Assembly: GCA_030832095.1 (NCBI GenBank)
Contig: JAURJT010000027.1
Coordinates: 1 to 51,243, forward strand
Length of the DNA stretch: 51,243 bases
Source of the DNA: Gammaproteobacteria bacterium
GTDB taxonomy: Bacteria > Pseudomonadota > Gammaproteobacteria > Burkholderiales > Burkholderiaceae_B
Direction of reading: 5' to 3'
In this document: positions 1 to 10,474 of the stretch, piece by piece
Layout: each line of letters opens with the position of its first letter
Position numbering within the stretch: the stretch's first letter is position 1
Program-made: the position numbers and the translations under genes
Notes under the pieces: model-generated
Told to the model about the DNA's origin: nothing
The model's database searches: none
Seen by the model: the letters and a program-made list of their open reading frames with translations, nothing else

Positions 1-1
1 G

Positions 2-517
2 GTACAAAATCTGAATGCGACCGCACAGCGCGCTGCCGCGGCACTCAAGACACAACCAGCCGAACTGCCCGAGCGTATTGCACTACTTCAAGAGCAACTC
101 AAGGCAGTTGAAAAAGAACTCGAGCAAGCGCGTGCCAAACTAGCTTCAAGCGCGGGTAATGCCTTGACGGATCAGGCGCTTACACTCGCCGCAGGGTTCA
201 AGTTGCTGGTCACCGAAGTGCAGGGCGTTGATCCCAAAGATTTGCGCTCGATGGTTGATCAACTGAAAGATCGTCTTAAATCTGCCGTCGTGTTGCTGGC
301 CGCGCGCTCAGCCGATGGCAAAATTAGTTTGGTGGGCGGGGTCACTGCCGATTTATCGGGCAAGATCAAAGCCGGTGATTTGGTTGGCTTTGTGGCCAAG
401 CAGGTTGGGGGTAAAGGCGGCGGGCGCCCTGATATGGCGATGGGCGGTGGCACCGATTTAGCGGCACTTTCGGGTGCTTTGGCAAGCGTAAAGGCGTGGG
501 CTGAGTCGCGTGCTTAA
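2..517 (+). CDS. alaS: alanyl-tRNA synthetase, C-terminal part (5' end outside window)
   Basis: This is the 3' end of a gene that enters from the left edge; the frame is open from base 2 to the TAA at 515-517. It encodes about 171 residues. A helical, Gln/Glu/Lys-rich stretch (first ~55 residues) is followed by an alpha/beta domain ending in the glycine-rich motif GGGRPDMAMGGG, the hallmark of the DHHA1/C-terminal domain of alanyl-tRNA synthetase. The enzyme charges tRNA-Ala with alanine. The catalytic and editing domains lie outside the window, so their integrity cannot be judged. The next gene starts 8 bases downstream on the same strand, so the two are probably co-transcribed. Confidence 0.93.
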   Translation, partial: VQNLNATAQRAAAALKTQPAELPERIALLQEQLKAVEKELEQARAKLASSAGNALTDQALTLAAGFKLLVTEVQGVDPKDLRSMVDQLKDRLKSAVVLLAARSADGKISLVGGVTADLSGKIKAGDLVGFVAKQVGGKGGGRPDMAMGGGTDLAALSGALASVKAWAESRA

Positions 518-525
518 GGTTCATC

Positions 526-804
526 ATGACTGACTCTTCTGTAGGCAGTACCCCTGAGTATCAGCACACCGTTGACGCAGTTGGGCTGGCTTGCCCGCTG
601 CCGATTTTGCGGGCAAAGAAAGCACTTGCCACAATCTTGCCGGGCGAGGTGTTACGTGTGATCACCACCGATCGCGGCGCGGTTCGCGATTTTCAGGCTT
701 TTTGCCGGCAAACCGGAAACGAGTTGTTGACTCAAGTCGACGAGGTTGAGCGGGTCACGCATTACCTGAAACGACGCCTGAAGCCGGTGGCGACAACCTC
801 CTAG
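526..804 (+). CDS. TusA/SirA-family sulfurtransferase
   Basis: A 92-residue protein with the family signature GLACPLP near the N-terminus; Cys23 is the predicted persulfide-carrying cysteine of the CPxP motif. The rest fits the small two-layer alpha/beta TusA fold (ILRAKKALATI helix, then a beta strand with VLRVITTD). Members relay sulfur, for example for tRNA 2-thiouridine synthesis or other sulfur-transfer routes. The gene lies 8 bases after alaS and directly upstream of the rpsP operon. Whether it is true TusA or a paralogue cannot be decided here, so no symbol is given. The length is normal for the family. Confidence 0.85.
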   Translation: MTDSSVGSTPEYQHTVDAVGLACPLPILRAKKALATILPGEVLRVITTDRGAVRDFQAFCRQTGNELLTQVDEVERVTHYLKRRLKPVATTS

Positions 805-820
805 TCTTTTGGCAAAATGG

Positions 821-829
821 TGCTATACT
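821..829 (+). promoter_or_regulatory. extended -10 promoter upstream of rpsP
   Basis: TGCTATACT matches an extended -10 element (TGn plus TATACT) 35 bases before the rpsP start codon. No good -35 box lies at the usual spacing, which extended -10 promoters tolerate. Similar TGn elements occur before ndk and rpsU in this window. Inferred from sequence only. Confidence 0.45.
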
Positions 830-864
830 GCTAGACTTTCCTGAACATTTTCAAGGTATTACCT

Positions 865-1125
865 ATGGTCGTGATTCGCCTGGCCCGTGGCGGCTCCAAG
901 AAGCGTCCTTTTTACAACCTCGTAGCGACCGATTCTCGTGATCGCCGTGATGGTCGTTTTATTGAGCGCGTTGGTTTTTATAACCCCGTTGCCAATGCAA
1001 ACGAAGAGCGTCTGCGTATTGCGCTTGACCGCGTCAGTCACTGGACTGGTGTTGGTGCTCAGTTGTCTCCAGCGGTTGCCCGCTTGGTTAAAGACTTCTC
1101 TGCCAAAGTCGCGACAGCGGCTTAA
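865..1125 (+). CDS. rpsP: 30S ribosomal protein S16
   Basis: An 86-residue basic protein beginning [20 protein letters not shown], the typical start of bS16, and containing the conserved [19 protein letters not shown] segment. S16 binds 16S rRNA and is needed for 30S assembly. It is the first gene of the classical rpsP-rimM-trmD cluster; rimM follows immediately, with the TAA at 1123-1125 touching the possible TTG start of rimM. The length is normal. Nothing is unusual. Confidence 0.97.
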   Translation: MVVIRLARGGSKKRPFYNLVATDSRDRRDGRFIERVGFYNPVANANEERLRIALDRVSHWTGVGAQLSPAVARLVKDFSAKVATAA

Positions 1126-1128
1126 TTG

Positions 1129-1725
1129 ATGGCTGTTGATGGCGCCGCAACAGCGCCAGATGATCTGATCGAACTAGGTCGGATCATTTCAGCCTATGGT
1201 GTGCGCGGTTGGGTCAAGATTCAGCCGCATTCTGCTCAAGGTACTGTACTTCGCGCCGCACCCGTGTGGTGGTTGGTCGCGCCCGTTGCGCCTTTGGCTA
1301 AGCCAGGTGCCCCAGTGCCCCACAAGGTCAAACAGGTGCGCCCGCAGGGCTCTACGGTCGTTGCCGATCTTGAAGGTGTTGGTGAGCGTGACTTGGCTGA
1401 AAGCTTGCGCGGTTATGCCGTTTTGGTATCCCGACAACATTTCCCTAAAGCTCAAACCGACGAGTACTACTGGGTTGATCTGGTGGGCTGTCAGGTATTT
1501 GGCGCAGAGGGCTTGCTTGGTGTGGTGCACGAGGTCGTTGATAACGGCGCCCACGCGCTTCTCAAAGTACACCGTCAGCAAGCACAAGAGGCAGCAGAGC
1601 CTCTCGCCTTGCTTGATGCAAAAAGTAAGCCGCAAGAAACACTCGTGCCCTTTGTGGCTGCTCACGTGCAGCATGTTGATATTGCGGCGCGTCGAATCGA
1701 TACCGATTGGCCCGTAGATTTTTAG
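1129..1725 (+). CDS. rimM: ribosome maturation factor RimM
   Basis: RimM assists maturation of the 30S head domain and binds S19. The protein has the N-terminal RimM motif ([18 protein letters not shown]) and a C-terminal PRC-barrel beginning near [14 protein letters not shown]. About 198 residues from the ATG at 1129; a TTG three bases upstream (1126) would add one residue. The ATG is preferred because it follows the rpsP stop by only three bases in a tightly coupled arrangement. A Gln/Ala-rich insertion ([12 protein letters not shown]) in the PRC part makes it slightly longer than many homologues. The trmD start follows 10 bases after the stop. Confidence 0.94.
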   Translation: MAVDGAATAPDDLIELGRIISAYGVRGWVKIQPHSAQGTVLRAAPVWWLVAPVAPLAKPGAPVPHKVKQVRPQGSTVVADLEGVGERDLAESLRGYAVLVSRQHFPKAQTDEYYWVDLVGCQVFGAEGLLGVVHEVVDNGAHALLKVHRQQAQEAAEPLALLDAKSKPQETLVPFVAAHVQHVDIAARRIDTDWPVDF

Positions 1726-1735
1726 AATCGCTGCG

Positions 1736-2554
1736 ATGCGAATCGATCTCGTCACTTTGTTTCCTGAAATGTTTAGCGTGGTGCGCGACCTTGGCGTGAC
1801 GGGCCGCGCGCACGGCAATCAACTCTGGTCTTTGCATACGCATAGCCCGCGTGATTACACCGAAGATGTGCATCGCACGGTAGACGACCGTCCCTATGGT
1901 GGCGGGCCCGGCATGGTCATGATGGCCGAGCCTTTAACGCGTGCGCTCTCAGCGATTCGCACTCAGAGGGATACACAAGATCACGCTGGGCAAGAGCAAG
2001 CGAAACAAGAGCAAGCGAAACAAGAGCAAGCCACTCAAGATCAAGCCCCCGTGGTGTTGCTCTCACCCATTGGCAAGCCGTTTGATCAAGCGCAGGCCCA
2101 GCGTCTGGCGCAGTCCTCAGGTGCGATTTTTATCTGTGGTCGCTACGAAGGCGTTGATCAGCGGTTTATTGATCAGCATGTCGACGAGCAGTGGTCGCTT
2201 GGTGATTTTGTCTTGTCGGGCGGCGAGATCGCTGCGTTAGCCATGATCGACGCCGCAGTCCGCTTGTTACCTGGTGCCTTGAATCATGGGCAATCGTCTG
2301 CACAAGACTCTTTTCAAGAGTCGTTATCAGGCTTGTTAGATAGCCCGCACTACACTCGCCCCGAAAACTTAAACGGCCAAGCCGTGCCAGCGGTATTGCT
2401 GTCAGGTAACCACGCAAATATCGCGCGCTGGCGGCGCGAGCAATCGCTGGCCATTACGCTTGCTAACCGGCCAGACCTGCTTGAGCAGGCACGCACCCGC
2501 GGTTTATTGACCAAGGCCGACGAACGGTATTTGCTGACGTTGACCGCATCGTAG
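1736..2554 (+). CDS. trmD: tRNA (guanine-N1-)-methyltransferase
   Basis: TrmD methylates G37 of tRNAs with a G36G37 sequence using S-adenosylmethionine, preventing +1 frameshifts. Visible motifs include the N-terminus [13 protein letters not shown], the [11 protein letters not shown] loop (about residues 52-62) and the SPOUT knot segment [19 protein letters not shown]. The protein has 272 residues, about 20 more than usual. The excess is a Gln/Lys/Ala-rich insertion near residues 82-105 produced by 15-bp tandem repeats, just before the LLSPIGKPF strand. The insertion falls in a surface linker, so the enzyme is probably active. rplS, which often follows trmD, is absent here. Confidence 0.94.
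   Translation: MRIDLVTLFPEMFSVVRDLGVTGRAHGNQLWSLHTHSPRDYTEDVHRTVDDRPYGGGPGMVMMAEPLTRALSAIRTQRDTQDHAGQEQAKQEQAKQEQATQDQAPVVLLSPIGKPFDQAQAQRLAQSSGAIFICGRYEGVDQRFIDQHVDEQWSLGDFVLSGGEIAALAMIDAAVRLLPGALNHGQSSAQDSFQESLSGLLDSPHYTRPENLNGQAVPAVLLSGNHANIARWRREQSLAITLANRPDLLEQARTRGLLTKADERYLLTLTAS
1991..2050 (+). repeat. 15-bp tandem repeat within trmD
   Basis: Four in-frame 15-bp units: CAAGAGCAAGCGAAA twice exactly (1991-2005, 2006-2020), then CAAGAGCAAGCCACT and CAAGATCAAGCCCCC. They encode [15 protein letters not shown] and QDQAP in the TrmD linker. The copy number could vary by slippage. Confidence 0.9.
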
Positions 2555-2589
2555 CCGCTTGTTCTGGTTGCGCTAATTAGCACTCAACC

Positions 2590-2610
2590 GACTCGCTACG
2601 AGTCTTATTT
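2590..2610 (+). terminator. possible terminator after trmD
   Basis: GACTCG-CTA-CGAGTC forms a 6-bp stem with a 3-base loop, followed by TTATTT. It lies 36 bases after the trmD stop, in the convergent gap with valS. The stem is short and the T-run is interrupted, so support is moderate. Confidence 0.4.
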
Positions 2611-2707
2611 GAGAGGACAGCGTAGGCGCACTGCTGGCAGACGCATTAAAAAGCAGGCTCAACGCGCTCGGCTAAACCTTAGCGTCACGCGTTAAACCCA
2701 GCGCCCG

Positions 2708-5608
2708 CTAGCCCAATTTAGCCCGTTGCGCCTGCACTTGCTTAAGCGTGTCGCCAAACTGTTCAACGCGAAGCTTTTCTTGTTCAACGACGGCAGCAGG
2801 TGCGCGCGCAACAAACGATTCGTTGGTGAGCTTTGCCTGCGCTTTAGCAATTTCACCTGCTAAACGGGCGATCTCTTTGTCTAAGCGTACGCGTTCGGCG
2901 GCGACATCGATTTCAACTTTCAGCATCAGGTGGGTATCCCCAACCACTTGCACGGGCGAGCCGTCATCTGGCAGCTCAGTCACAACTTCAACCCCAGACA
3001 ATTTGGCCAACGCTGCAACATAGGCAGCGTGCTCGTTGAGCATGCCCTGAGGCCCTTTTGCGATCAGTGGCACCCGAGCAGCAGGCGACAGATTCATTTC
3101 GCCACGCAAGGCTCTGACCGCTTCAATCTGGCCTTTTAATAACGCCACGCGTGCAGTGGCTGCTGGGTCGACCGCTTCGAGGTTTGGCTGTGGAAAAGGT
3201 TGAATCGAAATGCTGGTGACGTCGGTGGCGACGCGCTTGCCCGCTACAAGCGATACCTTTTGCCAGAGCTCTTCTGTGATGAAAGGCATGATTGGGTGCA
3301 GCAAGCGCAATACCGCTTCAAGTACCCGAATTAACGTACGGCGCGTGGTGCGTTGTTGCTCGGGCGTACCCGTTTGAATTTGAACCTTCGCAAGTTCTAG
3401 ATACCAGTCGCAGTACTCGTCCCACACGAAGTGATACAGAGCATTTGAAATATTATCAAAGCGATAATCCGCAAATCCTTTGCCCACCTCTTGCTCAAGC
3501 AGTTGCAGCTCGCTGATGATCCAGCGATCGACAAAACTTTGTGCCGAGGTGTCTGTTGCTGCGGCAAGCTCTTGGCCCTCGGTGTTCATCAAAACAAAAC
3601 GCGTCGCGTTCCAGAGCTTGTTGCAAAAATTGCGATAGCCTTCACAACGTTTCAGATCAAAATTGATGTTGCGCCCAAGGCTTGCATAGGCAGCCATGGT
3701 AAAGCGCAGTGCATCAGTGCCAAAGGCTGGGATCCCATCCGGAAACTGTTTGCGAGTGGTTTTTTCAATGGCTCCCGCTTGCTTGGGATTCATCAGGCCA
3801 TAGGTGCGCTTACCCACTAGGGTTTCAAGATCGACCCCATCAATCAAATCCACAGGGTCGAGCGTGTTGCCCTTGGATTTGCTCATTTTTTGGCCTTCGG
3901 CGTCGCGAATCAGGCCATGCACGTATACATGTTTAAAGGGGACTTGTCCTGTCAGGTGGGTGGTCATCATGACCATGCGCGCCACCCAAAAAAAGATAAT
4001 GTCAAAACCTGTGACCAATACGCTCGAAGGTAAATAACGCGCGTAGTCGGCGGTTTGTTCGGGCCAGCCCATGGTGGTGAAGGGCACCAGTGCCGACGAG
4101 AACCAGGTGTCAAGCACGTCTGGGTCGCGCGTGAGCGGACCAGTGACGCCCGCTGCCGCTGCCTGGCTAAGAGCCTCAGCCTCGGTGTGCGCAACAAACA
4201 CTTGACCATCGGTCGCATACCAAGCTGGGATCTGATGGCCCCACCATAACTGCCGCGAAATGCACCAGTCTTGGATATTTTCAAGCCACTGGTTATAGGT
4301 AGTTGTCCAGTTTGAAGGATAGAACTGCACGTCGCCTTTCGCGACGACCTCAAGTGCCACTTCGGTGATGCTTTTGCCTGGGTGGAGTGTGTCTGCGGGT
4401 GCAGGTTTGCTCATTGCCACAAACCACTGATCGGTCAGCATGGGTTCAAGCACGGCACCGCTTCGGTCACCCCGTGGCTGCATCATTTTGTGTGCGTCAA
4501 CTTTGACCAAAAATCCTTGTTGTTCAAGTTCGGCGACAACGGCCTTGCGGGCATCGAAACGATCCATGCCTTGAAATTGTGTGGGCGCCTGATCGCTGAC
4601 TTTTGCGTCAAGCGTGAAGATCACGATCAAGGGCAAACCATGACGCATCGCGCAGGCGTAGTCGTTAAAGTCGTGGGCGCCTGTGATTTTGACGCAGCCG
4701 GTACCAAAGGCTTGATCCACAAAACTATCGGCAATGATTGGAATCTGACGATTGCACAAAGGCAGATCGACCATTTTGCCGATCAGATGCTTGTAGCGCT
4801 CGTCGTCGGGGTGCACGCATAACGCGCCATCGGCCAGCATGGTCTCGGGGCGTGTGGTGGCGATTGTCATGCCGGACAGCGTTTGTACCGTGCCGTCAGC
4901 TTGTGTGATGGTTTTGGGGCCATCGACGAACGGGTACTGGATGTGCCACAAATGCCCCTCGGTTTCGACCGCTTGCACCTCAAGGTCAGACACCGCGGTC
5001 ATCAGTTTGGGATCCCAGTTCACCAAGCGCTTGCCACGATAGATCAAGCCTTGCTTGTGCAGGCGCACGAAGGTTTCGACAACACCTTCTGACATTTGGG
5101 CGTCCATCGTGAAGTATTCACGTGGCCAGTCAGCAGAGGCACCGAGGCGTCGCACCTGGCTGGTGATGGTGTTGCCTGAAACCTCTTTCCATTCCCAGAC
5201 TTTTTTAATGAAGTTTTCACGGCCGAGGTCGTGGCGCGAGACCTTTTGTGCATCAAGCTGGCGTTCAACCACAATCTGAGTCGCGATACCTGCGTGATCG
5301 GTACCCGGCACAAATACCGTGTCACACCCCAGCATGCGGTGGTAGCGGATCAGGCCATCCATAATCGTCTGATTAAACGCATGCCCCATATGCAGCGTGC
5401 CCGTCACATTTGGCGGCGGAAACTGAATGGCGTAAGCGGGGGCAGTTGCCTGAGCCGCAGCGGTGGCTCCAGGCCCAGGCGTTTGAACATGTTGGCCGGC
5501 GGTAAAATAACCTCTGCGCTCCCACTCGGGATACCAACGGGCTTCGATCTCGGCGGGTTCAAAGCTTTTTGAGAGATCCACATCTGGCAGTGGGTTGGGC
5601 TGGTTCAT
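2708..5608 (-). CDS. valS: valyl-tRNA synthetase
   Basis: A class I aminoacyl-tRNA synthetase charging tRNA-Val and editing mischarged Thr. The ATP-binding signatures are [11 protein letters not shown] (about residues 66-76) and KMSKSKGN (from about residue 574), on either side of a long CP1 editing domain. The anticodon-binding domain follows ([15 protein letters not shown] onward), and a C-terminal coiled coil rich in Arg/Lys/Glu ends the protein, as is typical of ValRS. The length is 966 residues from the ATG at 5608; a TTG at 5620 would add four. It stands alone on the minus strand, convergent with trmD and divergent from ndk. No damage was seen. Confidence 0.97.
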   Translation of the reverse strand: MNQPNPLPDVDLSKSFEPAEIEARWYPEWERRGYFTAGQHVQTPGPGATAAAQATAPAYAIQFPPPNVTGTLHMGHAFNQTIMDGLIRYHRMLGCDTVFVPGTDHAGIATQIVVERQLDAQKVSRHDLGRENFIKKVWEWKEVSGNTITSQVRRLGASADWPREYFTMDAQMSEGVVETFVRLHKQGLIYRGKRLVNWDPKLMTAVSDLEVQAVETEGHLWHIQYPFVDGPKTITQADGTVQTLSGMTIATTRPETMLADGALCVHPDDERYKHLIGKMVDLPLCNRQIPIIADSFVDQAFGTGCVKITGAHDFNDYACAMRHGLPLIVIFTLDAKVSDQAPTQFQGMDRFDARKAVVAELEQQGFLVKVDAHKMMQPRGDRSGAVLEPMLTDQWFVAMSKPAPADTLHPGKSITEVALEVVAKGDVQFYPSNWTTTYNQWLENIQDWCISRQLWWGHQIPAWYATDGQVFVAHTEAEALSQAAAAGVTGPLTRDPDVLDTWFSSALVPFTTMGWPEQTADYARYLPSSVLVTGFDIIFFWVARMVMMTTHLTGQVPFKHVYVHGLIRDAEGQKMSKSKGNTLDPVDLIDGVDLETLVGKRTYGLMNPKQAGAIEKTTRKQFPDGIPAFGTDALRFTMAAYASLGRNINFDLKRCEGYRNFCNKLWNATRFVLMNTEGQELAAATDTSAQSFVDRWIISELQLLEQEVGKGFADYRFDNISNALYHFVWDEYCDWYLELAKVQIQTGTPEQQRTTRRTLIRVLEAVLRLLHPIMPFITEELWQKVSLVAGKRVATDVTSISIQPFPQPNLEAVDPAATARVALLKGQIEAVRALRGEMNLSPAARVPLIAKGPQGMLNEHAAYVAALAKLSGVEVVTELPDDGSPVQVVGDTHLMLKVEIDVAAERVRLDKEIARLAGEIAKAQAKLTNESFVARAPAAVVEQEKLRVEQFGDTLKQVQAQRAKLG

Positions 5609-5708
5609 AGTGTTCCGCAAGTGTTAGGCAGTGCGCCAAGCCTACAGTCAGGCTGGCAAAAGTTCAGTTCAAGCCTGCTATTTTAGGATGTTGTCGAGTT
5701 TAGTGCCG

Positions 5709-5717
5709 TGGTAGAAT
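5709..5717 (+). promoter_or_regulatory. candidate extended -10 promoter for ndk
   Basis: TGGTAGAAT fits the TGn-extended -10 pattern. A weak -35 (TTGTCG, 5691-5696) is only 15 bases away, so the assignment rests on the extended -10 and its position about 60 bases before the ndk start. Confidence 0.35.
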
Positions 5718-5778
5718 ATTGGGTTACGGTGGGCGTAAGCAAAGTCCCTGTTTTTATTGAGAAATCTTGGAGTTTTAC

Positions 5779-6204
5779 ATGTCTGTCGAACGTACCCTAT
5801 CGATTATTAAGCCCGATGCTGTTGCAAAGAACGTGATCGGTCAAATTGTTTCGCGCTTTGAAGCCAAAGGCTTGAAAGTCATTGCTGCACGCCTGGTGCA
5901 ACTGTCACGTGCTGATGCCGAGCGTTTTTACGCTGTGCACAGTGCTCGTCCCTTCTTCAAAGACCTGGTCGATTTCATGATCTCGGGTCCTGTTTTTGTG
6001 CAAGCCCTTGAAGGCGAAAACGCCATTCAAACCAATCGCGACCTGATGGGCGCGACTGATCCTAAAAAAGCAGAAAAAGGCACGATCCGCGCAGATTTTG
6101 CTGACAGCATCGATGCCAACGCTGTGCACGGCTCTGACGCGCCAGAAACCGCGGCTGTCGAGATCGCGTTTTTCTTTCCTGAAATCAACATCCACAGCCG
6201 TTAA
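5779..6204 (+). CDS. ndk: nucleoside diphosphate kinase
   Basis: Ndk transfers the gamma phosphate of ATP to nucleoside diphosphates through a phospho-histidine. It has 141 residues from the ATG at 5779, the usual bacterial length. A longer reading from TTG 5767 is rejected because GGAG at 5769-5772 then serves as a ribosome binding site 6 bases before the [15 protein letters not shown] opens the protein, and the catalytic histidine is His117 in [12 protein letters not shown]. The residues around it are intact. rlmN follows about 30 bases later, so Ndk may be the first gene of the long downstream transcription unit. Confidence 0.96.
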   Translation: MSVERTLSIIKPDAVAKNVIGQIVSRFEAKGLKVIAARLVQLSRADAERFYAVHSARPFFKDLVDFMISGPVFVQALEGENAIQTNRDLMGATDPKKAEKGTIRADFADSIDANAVHGSDAPETAAVEIAFFFPEINIHSR

Positions 6205-6235
6205 TTCGGTTGACTGAAAAAGTGGCTTGCTCTGC

Positions 6236-7384
6236 ATGCATCCTGAACCGATCAATCTGCTTGGGCTTGATGCCCCGGCACTGACCCAATTAGTGGGGCA
6301 GTGGGGGGGCAAGCCGTTTCGCGCCCGGCAATTGCAAAAGTGGGTGCATCAGCGCAATACAAGCTGCTTTGATGATATGACCGACCTGGCGCGCGATTTT
6401 CGCGCCCAGCTCACCGAACAGTGCGTGGTGCAGGCGCCGGCAGTGCTCACACAGCAGCGCTCAAGCGATGGCACCCGCAAGTGGTTGTTTGACGTTGGTC
6501 AGGGCAACGCGATCGAATCGGTATTTATCCCCGAAGATGATCGCGGCACGCTTTGTATTTCTAGCCAAGCTGGGTGCAATGTTGGCTGTCGCTTCTGCTC
6601 AACAGGCCATCAAGGTTTTAATCGCAATCTCACGGCTGCCGAGATCGTCGGACAACTTTGGTGGGCGCGCCACGAGCTCTTAAAAGACATTGACTCGTCC
6701 CGGCTGCAGGCTGGCGAGAAAATCGCTGATACGCGAGTGATTAGCAATGTTGTCATGATGGGCATGGGCGAGCCCCTGCTCAATTACGACCCAGTGGTCA
6801 CTGCGGTTCGGTTGATGCTCGATGACAACGCCTATGGCCTGTCACGCCGTCGCGTCACGATTTCTACCTCGGGTGTCGTCCCGATGATGGATCGTTTGTC
6901 GCAAGATTGCCCCGTGGCGCTGGCCGTGTCTTTGCATGCTCCTAACGATGCATTGCGCGATCAATTGGTGCCCTTGAATAAAAAATACCCGCTCGCTGAG
7001 TTGCTCGCTGCCTGCGAGCGTTATCTCGAGTTTGCGCCACGCGATTTCATTACTTTCGAGTATGTGATGCTGGATGGCGTGAATGATTCTGATCAACATG
7101 CACACGAGCTTGTTGACCTTGTTCGCCGCGTGCACTGCAAACTGAATCTCATCCCGTTTAATCCCTTTCCTGCTTCAGGGCTTAAGCGTTCAGCTGCCGC
7201 GCGTATCAAGACGTTCTCTCAGATACTGAGCGATGCTGGTATTGTCACTACGGTGCGCAAAACTCGTGGCGACGATATTGATGCGGCCTGCGGGCAATTG
7301 GCAGGCGAAGTCCAAGACCGTACGCGTTTAAGCGAAACAATGGCCTTGAAACGATCGATTCCGATAAAAGAGGTTCGAGCATGA
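6236..7384 (+). CDS. rlmN: dual-specificity rRNA/tRNA adenine C2 methyltransferase (radical SAM)
   Basis: RlmN makes 2-methyladenosine at 23S rRNA A2503 and tRNA A37 by a radical-SAM, ping-pong mechanism. The [4Fe-4S] ligands are in CNVGCRFC (Cys114, Cys118, Cys121), followed by the RlmN-typical [11 protein letters not shown]. The methyl-carrying C-terminal cysteine is Cys352 in [10 protein letters not shown]; the second catalytic cysteine is expected near residue 115-121. About 382 residues from the ATG at 6236; TTG 6227 is an in-frame alternative. It overlaps the next gene by 4 bases (ATGA), indicating translational coupling. Confidence 0.95.
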   Translation: MHPEPINLLGLDAPALTQLVGQWGGKPFRARQLQKWVHQRNTSCFDDMTDLARDFRAQLTEQCVVQAPAVLTQQRSSDGTRKWLFDVGQGNAIESVFIPEDDRGTLCISSQAGCNVGCRFCSTGHQGFNRNLTAAEIVGQLWWARHELLKDIDSSRLQAGEKIADTRVISNVVMMGMGEPLLNYDPVVTAVRLMLDDNAYGLSRRRVTISTSGVVPMMDRLSQDCPVALAVSLHAPNDALRDQLVPLNKKYPLAELLAACERYLEFAPRDFITFEYVMLDGVNDSDQHAHELVDLVRRVHCKLNLIPFNPFPASGLKRSAAARIKTFSQILSDAGIVTTVRKTRGDDIDAACGQLAGEVQDRTRLSETMALKRSIPIKEVRA

Positions 7385-7869
7385 CCGATGTCGAATTGAA
7401 AAATCCGTTGCGTGAAGAATCCCCACCTGTTCAAAATGAATTGATCATTTCGACGGGTTCGTTACGTAGCTTGCGCGTGTCAAAAGGTTTGTCGCTGCAC
7501 GATGTTGAGGTTCGTCTAAAGTATTCGGCCAAGCTGATCGATGCGCTCGAAGCCGAACGGTTTGAAAGCTTGCCCAGAGGGCTGCCGTTAAAAAGCCTGG
7601 TAAAAAATTACGCCAAATTGTTAGAGATTGACTCAAGGCCCCTTGAGGCGATGCTCGAACCCTATATCGGCAGCGTTCAAGGCGGCATTGCGAACCACAC
7701 GTCGACTCGCACGTTAGGCGCGCATGAAGTTGAACACACGCAAGGTGGCTCGGTGTTGTGGTTTGTGTTGATCGTCATCTTGGCGTTGGTGGCAGCAGGC
7801 GTTGCTGTGTGGCAAGGCTTGATTCCTTCGGCGTGGTTACCTGCATGGCTTGGGGCCTGGACAAAATGA
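7381..7869 (+). CDS. RodZ-like helix-turn-helix membrane protein, short form
   Basis: A 162-residue protein with an N-terminal Cro/RodZ-type helix-turn-helix (about residues 26-95: [20 protein letters not shown], then [16 protein letters not shown] and a conserved [10 protein letters not shown]). A linker leads to one transmembrane helix near residues 123-145 ([20 protein letters not shown]) and a 15-residue periplasmic tail. Known RodZ proteins link MreB to the membrane and usually carry a periplasmic beta domain (DUF4115); this one ends right after the membrane helix. It overlaps rlmN and ispG by four bases each. The same gene position is occupied by a RodZ/HTH_25 protein in related genomes (recalled, not checked). 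Confidence 0.82.
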   Translation: MTDVELKNPLREESPPVQNELIISTGSLRSLRVSKGLSLHDVEVRLKYSAKLIDALEAERFESLPRGLPLKSLVKNYAKLLEIDSRPLEAMLEPYIGSVQGGIANHTSTRTLGAHEVEHTQGGSVLWFVLIVILALVAAGVAVWQGLIPSAWLPAWLGAWTK

Positions 7870-9176
7870 ACGAGTCAGTGCGTACAGCCTTGACCGAGAG
7901 CAACTCTGTGCCTCAGTCGACTGGCGTGTTGGTTGGGCCACTTGCCCGTCACCGCACACGGCTTGTGCCGATAGAGTGGGGCGGCAAAGTGGTATCGATC
8001 GGTGGGCAAGCGCCGGTGCTGGTGCAGTCGATGACAAACACTGACACCGCAGATGCTGTTGCCACAGCCATTCAAGTCAAAGAACTTGCCCTGGCCGGCT
8101 CTGAAATTGTACGAATCACCGTCAATACGCCCGAAGCCGCAAAAGAAGTCGTGGCCATCCGTGAGCACCTTGATCGCATGGGTATTTCAGTGCCCCTGGC
8201 CGGTGATTTTCATTACAACGGGCATAAACTGCTGACGCAGTTTCCCGAGTGCGCGCAGGCGCTATCCAAATACCGTATCAACCCGGGCAATATGGGGGGC
8301 GGTAAAAGGCGCGACGATAATTTTGCACAGATGATTGAAGTTGCCTGCCGTTATAACAAGCCGGTGCGTATTGGCGTGAACTGGGGTAGCCTCGATCACG
8401 AACTGCTGGCTCGTATGATGGATGACAACAGCAAGCTTGCGGCGCCGCTCGGGGCACAAGCCGTCATGCGTGATGCGTTGGTGGTCTCGGCGATTAGCAA
8501 CGCTCAACGCGCCGAAGAGCTCGGGTTAAGCCCCAACGCCATCATTCTTTCGTGCAAAGTCAGTCACGTGCAAGACCTCATCGCCGTCTATCGCGATTTA
8601 GCGGCACGTTGTGACTACCCCTTGCATTTAGGGTTGACCGAAGCGGGCATGGGCAGTAAAGGCATTGTGGCCTCGACCGCCGCGCTCAGCGTGCTGCTGC
8701 AAGAGGGGATCGGAGACACGATTCGGATCTCGCTCACGCCTGAACCTGGCGGCGATCGCACCCGTGAGGTTGTGGTTGCGCAAGAGATTTTGCAGACGAT
8801 GGGCCTGCGTGCTTTTACCCCGATGGTGATCGCGTGCCCAGGTTGCGGTCGCACCAGTAGCACGGTATTTCAAGAATTGGCCGATCGCATTCAGACTTAT
8901 TTGCGCGAGCAAATGCCACTTTGGAAAACCCAATACCCGGGCGTTGAATCCATGAACGTCGCCGTGATGGGGTGTGTGGTGAACGGGCCTGGCGAAAGTC
9001 GACATGCCGATTTGGGTATTAGTTTGCCTGGTACAGGCGAGGTGCCGGCGGCACCAGTGTTTGTCGATGGGCAGCGCACGGTTACCCTGAAGGGCGATCA
9101 CATTGCCGAAGAATTTCAAACGATTGTTCAAGAGTACGTCTCGCGTCGCTACGGCGCGCGCGCTATTCAAAGTTAA
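7866..9176 (+). CDS. ispG: 4-hydroxy-3-methylbut-2-en-1-yl diphosphate synthase
   Basis: IspG (GcpE) carries out the penultimate step of the MEP isoprenoid pathway, reducing methylerythritol cyclodiphosphate to HMBPP with a [4Fe-4S] cluster. The cluster ligands are visible: Cys324 and Cys327 in [11 protein letters not shown] and Cys370 in [15 protein letters not shown], with the conserved Glu shortly after. The TIM-barrel starts at [14 protein letters not shown]. It has 436 residues from the ATG at 7866, which overlaps the previous stop as ATGA; an upstream reading frame extends further but has no reason to be used. The hisS start lies 3 bases past the stop. Confidence 0.96.
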   Translation: MNESVRTALTESNSVPQSTGVLVGPLARHRTRLVPIEWGGKVVSIGGQAPVLVQSMTNTDTADAVATAIQVKELALAGSEIVRITVNTPEAAKEVVAIREHLDRMGISVPLAGDFHYNGHKLLTQFPECAQALSKYRINPGNMGGGKRRDDNFAQMIEVACRYNKPVRIGVNWGSLDHELLARMMDDNSKLAAPLGAQAVMRDALVVSAISNAQRAEELGLSPNAIILSCKVSHVQDLIAVYRDLAARCDYPLHLGLTEAGMGSKGIVASTAALSVLLQEGIGDTIRISLTPEPGGDRTREVVVAQEILQTMGLRAFTPMVIACPGCGRTSSTVFQELADRIQTYLREQMPLWKTQYPGVESMNVAVMGCVVNGPGESRHADLGISLPGTGEVPAAPVFVDGQRTVTLKGDHIAEEFQTIVQEYVSRRYGARAIQS

Positions 9177-9179
9177 GAG

Positions 9180-10472
9180 ATGACACAAGCTTTTTCAAAA
9201 GTCACCGCGATTCGCGGTATGAACGATGCCTTGCCCGGTGCTTCAGCGCGTTGGGAGCGGCTCGAAGCGTTGGTGCGCGAGTGGCTACGTGCCTATGGTT
9301 ATCGCAATATGCGTGCCCCGATTCTTGAGCACACCCGTCTATTTACGCGCGGTATCGGCGAAGTGACCGACATTGTCGAAAAAGAGATGTACACCTTCAC
9401 TGATTCGCTGAATGGTGAGTCGTTGACCATGCGGCCCGAATTCACCGCAGGGATGGTGCGTGCGGCAATCGAACACAATCTTTTGTATGACCGGCCACAA
9501 CGCGTCTACGCCATGGGCCCGGTGTTTCGACACGAGCGTCCGCAGCGCGGCCGTTACCGACAGTTTCATCAGATTGACGTTGAGGCGCTGGGTTTAGCGG
9601 GCCCCGATATCGATGCTGAATTGATTGTGATGGTGTCAAGGCTCTGGAAACTGCTAGGTATCACGGATGTCCAGCTAGAGATTAATTCTTTGGGGCAGGG
9701 AGACGAACGTGCTGCACATCGCGCCGCTCTGATCAAACACCTTGAACAGCACGAAGATATTTTGGATGAAGACGGTTTGCGGCGGATGTACACCAACCCG
9801 TTACGCGTGCTAGACACTAAAAATCCAGCCATGCAGGCGATGGCTGACTCGGCCCCGAAACTGTTTGATTTTTTAGGCGAAACCTCACGAGCCCATTTTG
9901 ACGGGGTTTGTGCGCGCTTGACTGATGCGGGTGTGCCATATCGCTTAAACCCTCGGATGGTACGTGGGCTTGATTATTACAACTTAACGGTGTTTGAGTG
10001 GGTGACTGACAAACTGGGTGCGCAGGCCACAGTGTGTGGTGGCGGGCGCTATGATGGTTTGATCGAACTGTTGGGCGGCAAAGCTGCGCCAGCCGTAGGT
10101 TTCGCCATCGGCATGGAACGCCTGCTCGATCTTTGGGGGCAGTATCAACCCGAAGTTACCTTGCCAGAGTGCGAGGTGTACGTGGTACATCAAGGCGATG
10201 AGGCGCAGCGCCGGGCAGCACTGTTGGCAGAGTCGCTGCGTGACGCGGGCATGTCGGTGATTGTCCATGCGGGCGCTGCCAGCTTTAAGTCTCAGTTCAA
10301 ACGGGCGGATGCAAGTGCAGCGTCGATTGCGGTTATTCTTGGGGGTGACGAGTTGGCGGCTGGGGTCGCCTCGGTCAAGATGTTGCGCGCTGTCGCCCAA
10401 GCTCCAGACGCGGCACAGTTCTCTGTCCCGCTTGATGATTTAGTGGCATTTTTGAAAGACAAGGTTAATTAA
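9180..10472 (+). CDS. hisS: histidyl-tRNA synthetase
   Basis: A class II synthetase charging tRNA-His. It has the N-terminus [11 protein letters not shown], motif 2 in [19 protein letters not shown], the HisA/HisB signature [13 protein letters not shown] and motif 3 near [12 protein letters not shown], followed by an anticodon-binding domain ([11 protein letters not shown] onward). The length of 430 residues is normal. Its catalytic motifs are intact, unlike the paralogue hisZ at 19032 in this window. It belongs to the tightly packed rlmN-to-der run, with gaps of three bases or less on both sides. Confidence 0.97.
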   Translation: MTQAFSKVTAIRGMNDALPGASARWERLEALVREWLRAYGYRNMRAPILEHTRLFTRGIGEVTDIVEKEMYTFTDSLNGESLTMRPEFTAGMVRAAIEHNLLYDRPQRVYAMGPVFRHERPQRGRYRQFHQIDVEALGLAGPDIDAELIVMVSRLWKLLGITDVQLEINSLGQGDERAAHRAALIKHLEQHEDILDEDGLRRMYTNPLRVLDTKNPAMQAMADSAPKLFDFLGETSRAHFDGVCARLTDAGVPYRLNPRMVRGLDYYNLTVFEWVTDKLGAQATVCGGGRYDGLIELLGGKAAPAVGFAIGMERLLDLWGQYQPEVTLPECEVYVVHQGDEAQRRAALLAESLRDAGMSVIVHAGAASFKSQFKRADASAASIAVILGGDELAAGVASVKMLRAVAQAPDAAQFSVPLDDLVAFLKDKVN

Positions 10473-10474
10473 GC

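Noticed and set aside
1189..1873. Long open frames on the minus strand opposite rimM and trmD
   Set aside because: They lie fully antisense to well-recognised genes, have no family resemblance and no ribosome binding sites; such shadows are expected at this base composition.
4382..4822. 146-codon plus-strand frame inside valS
   Set aside because: Antisense to conserved ValRS sequence; the composition and lack of motifs mark it as a shadow.
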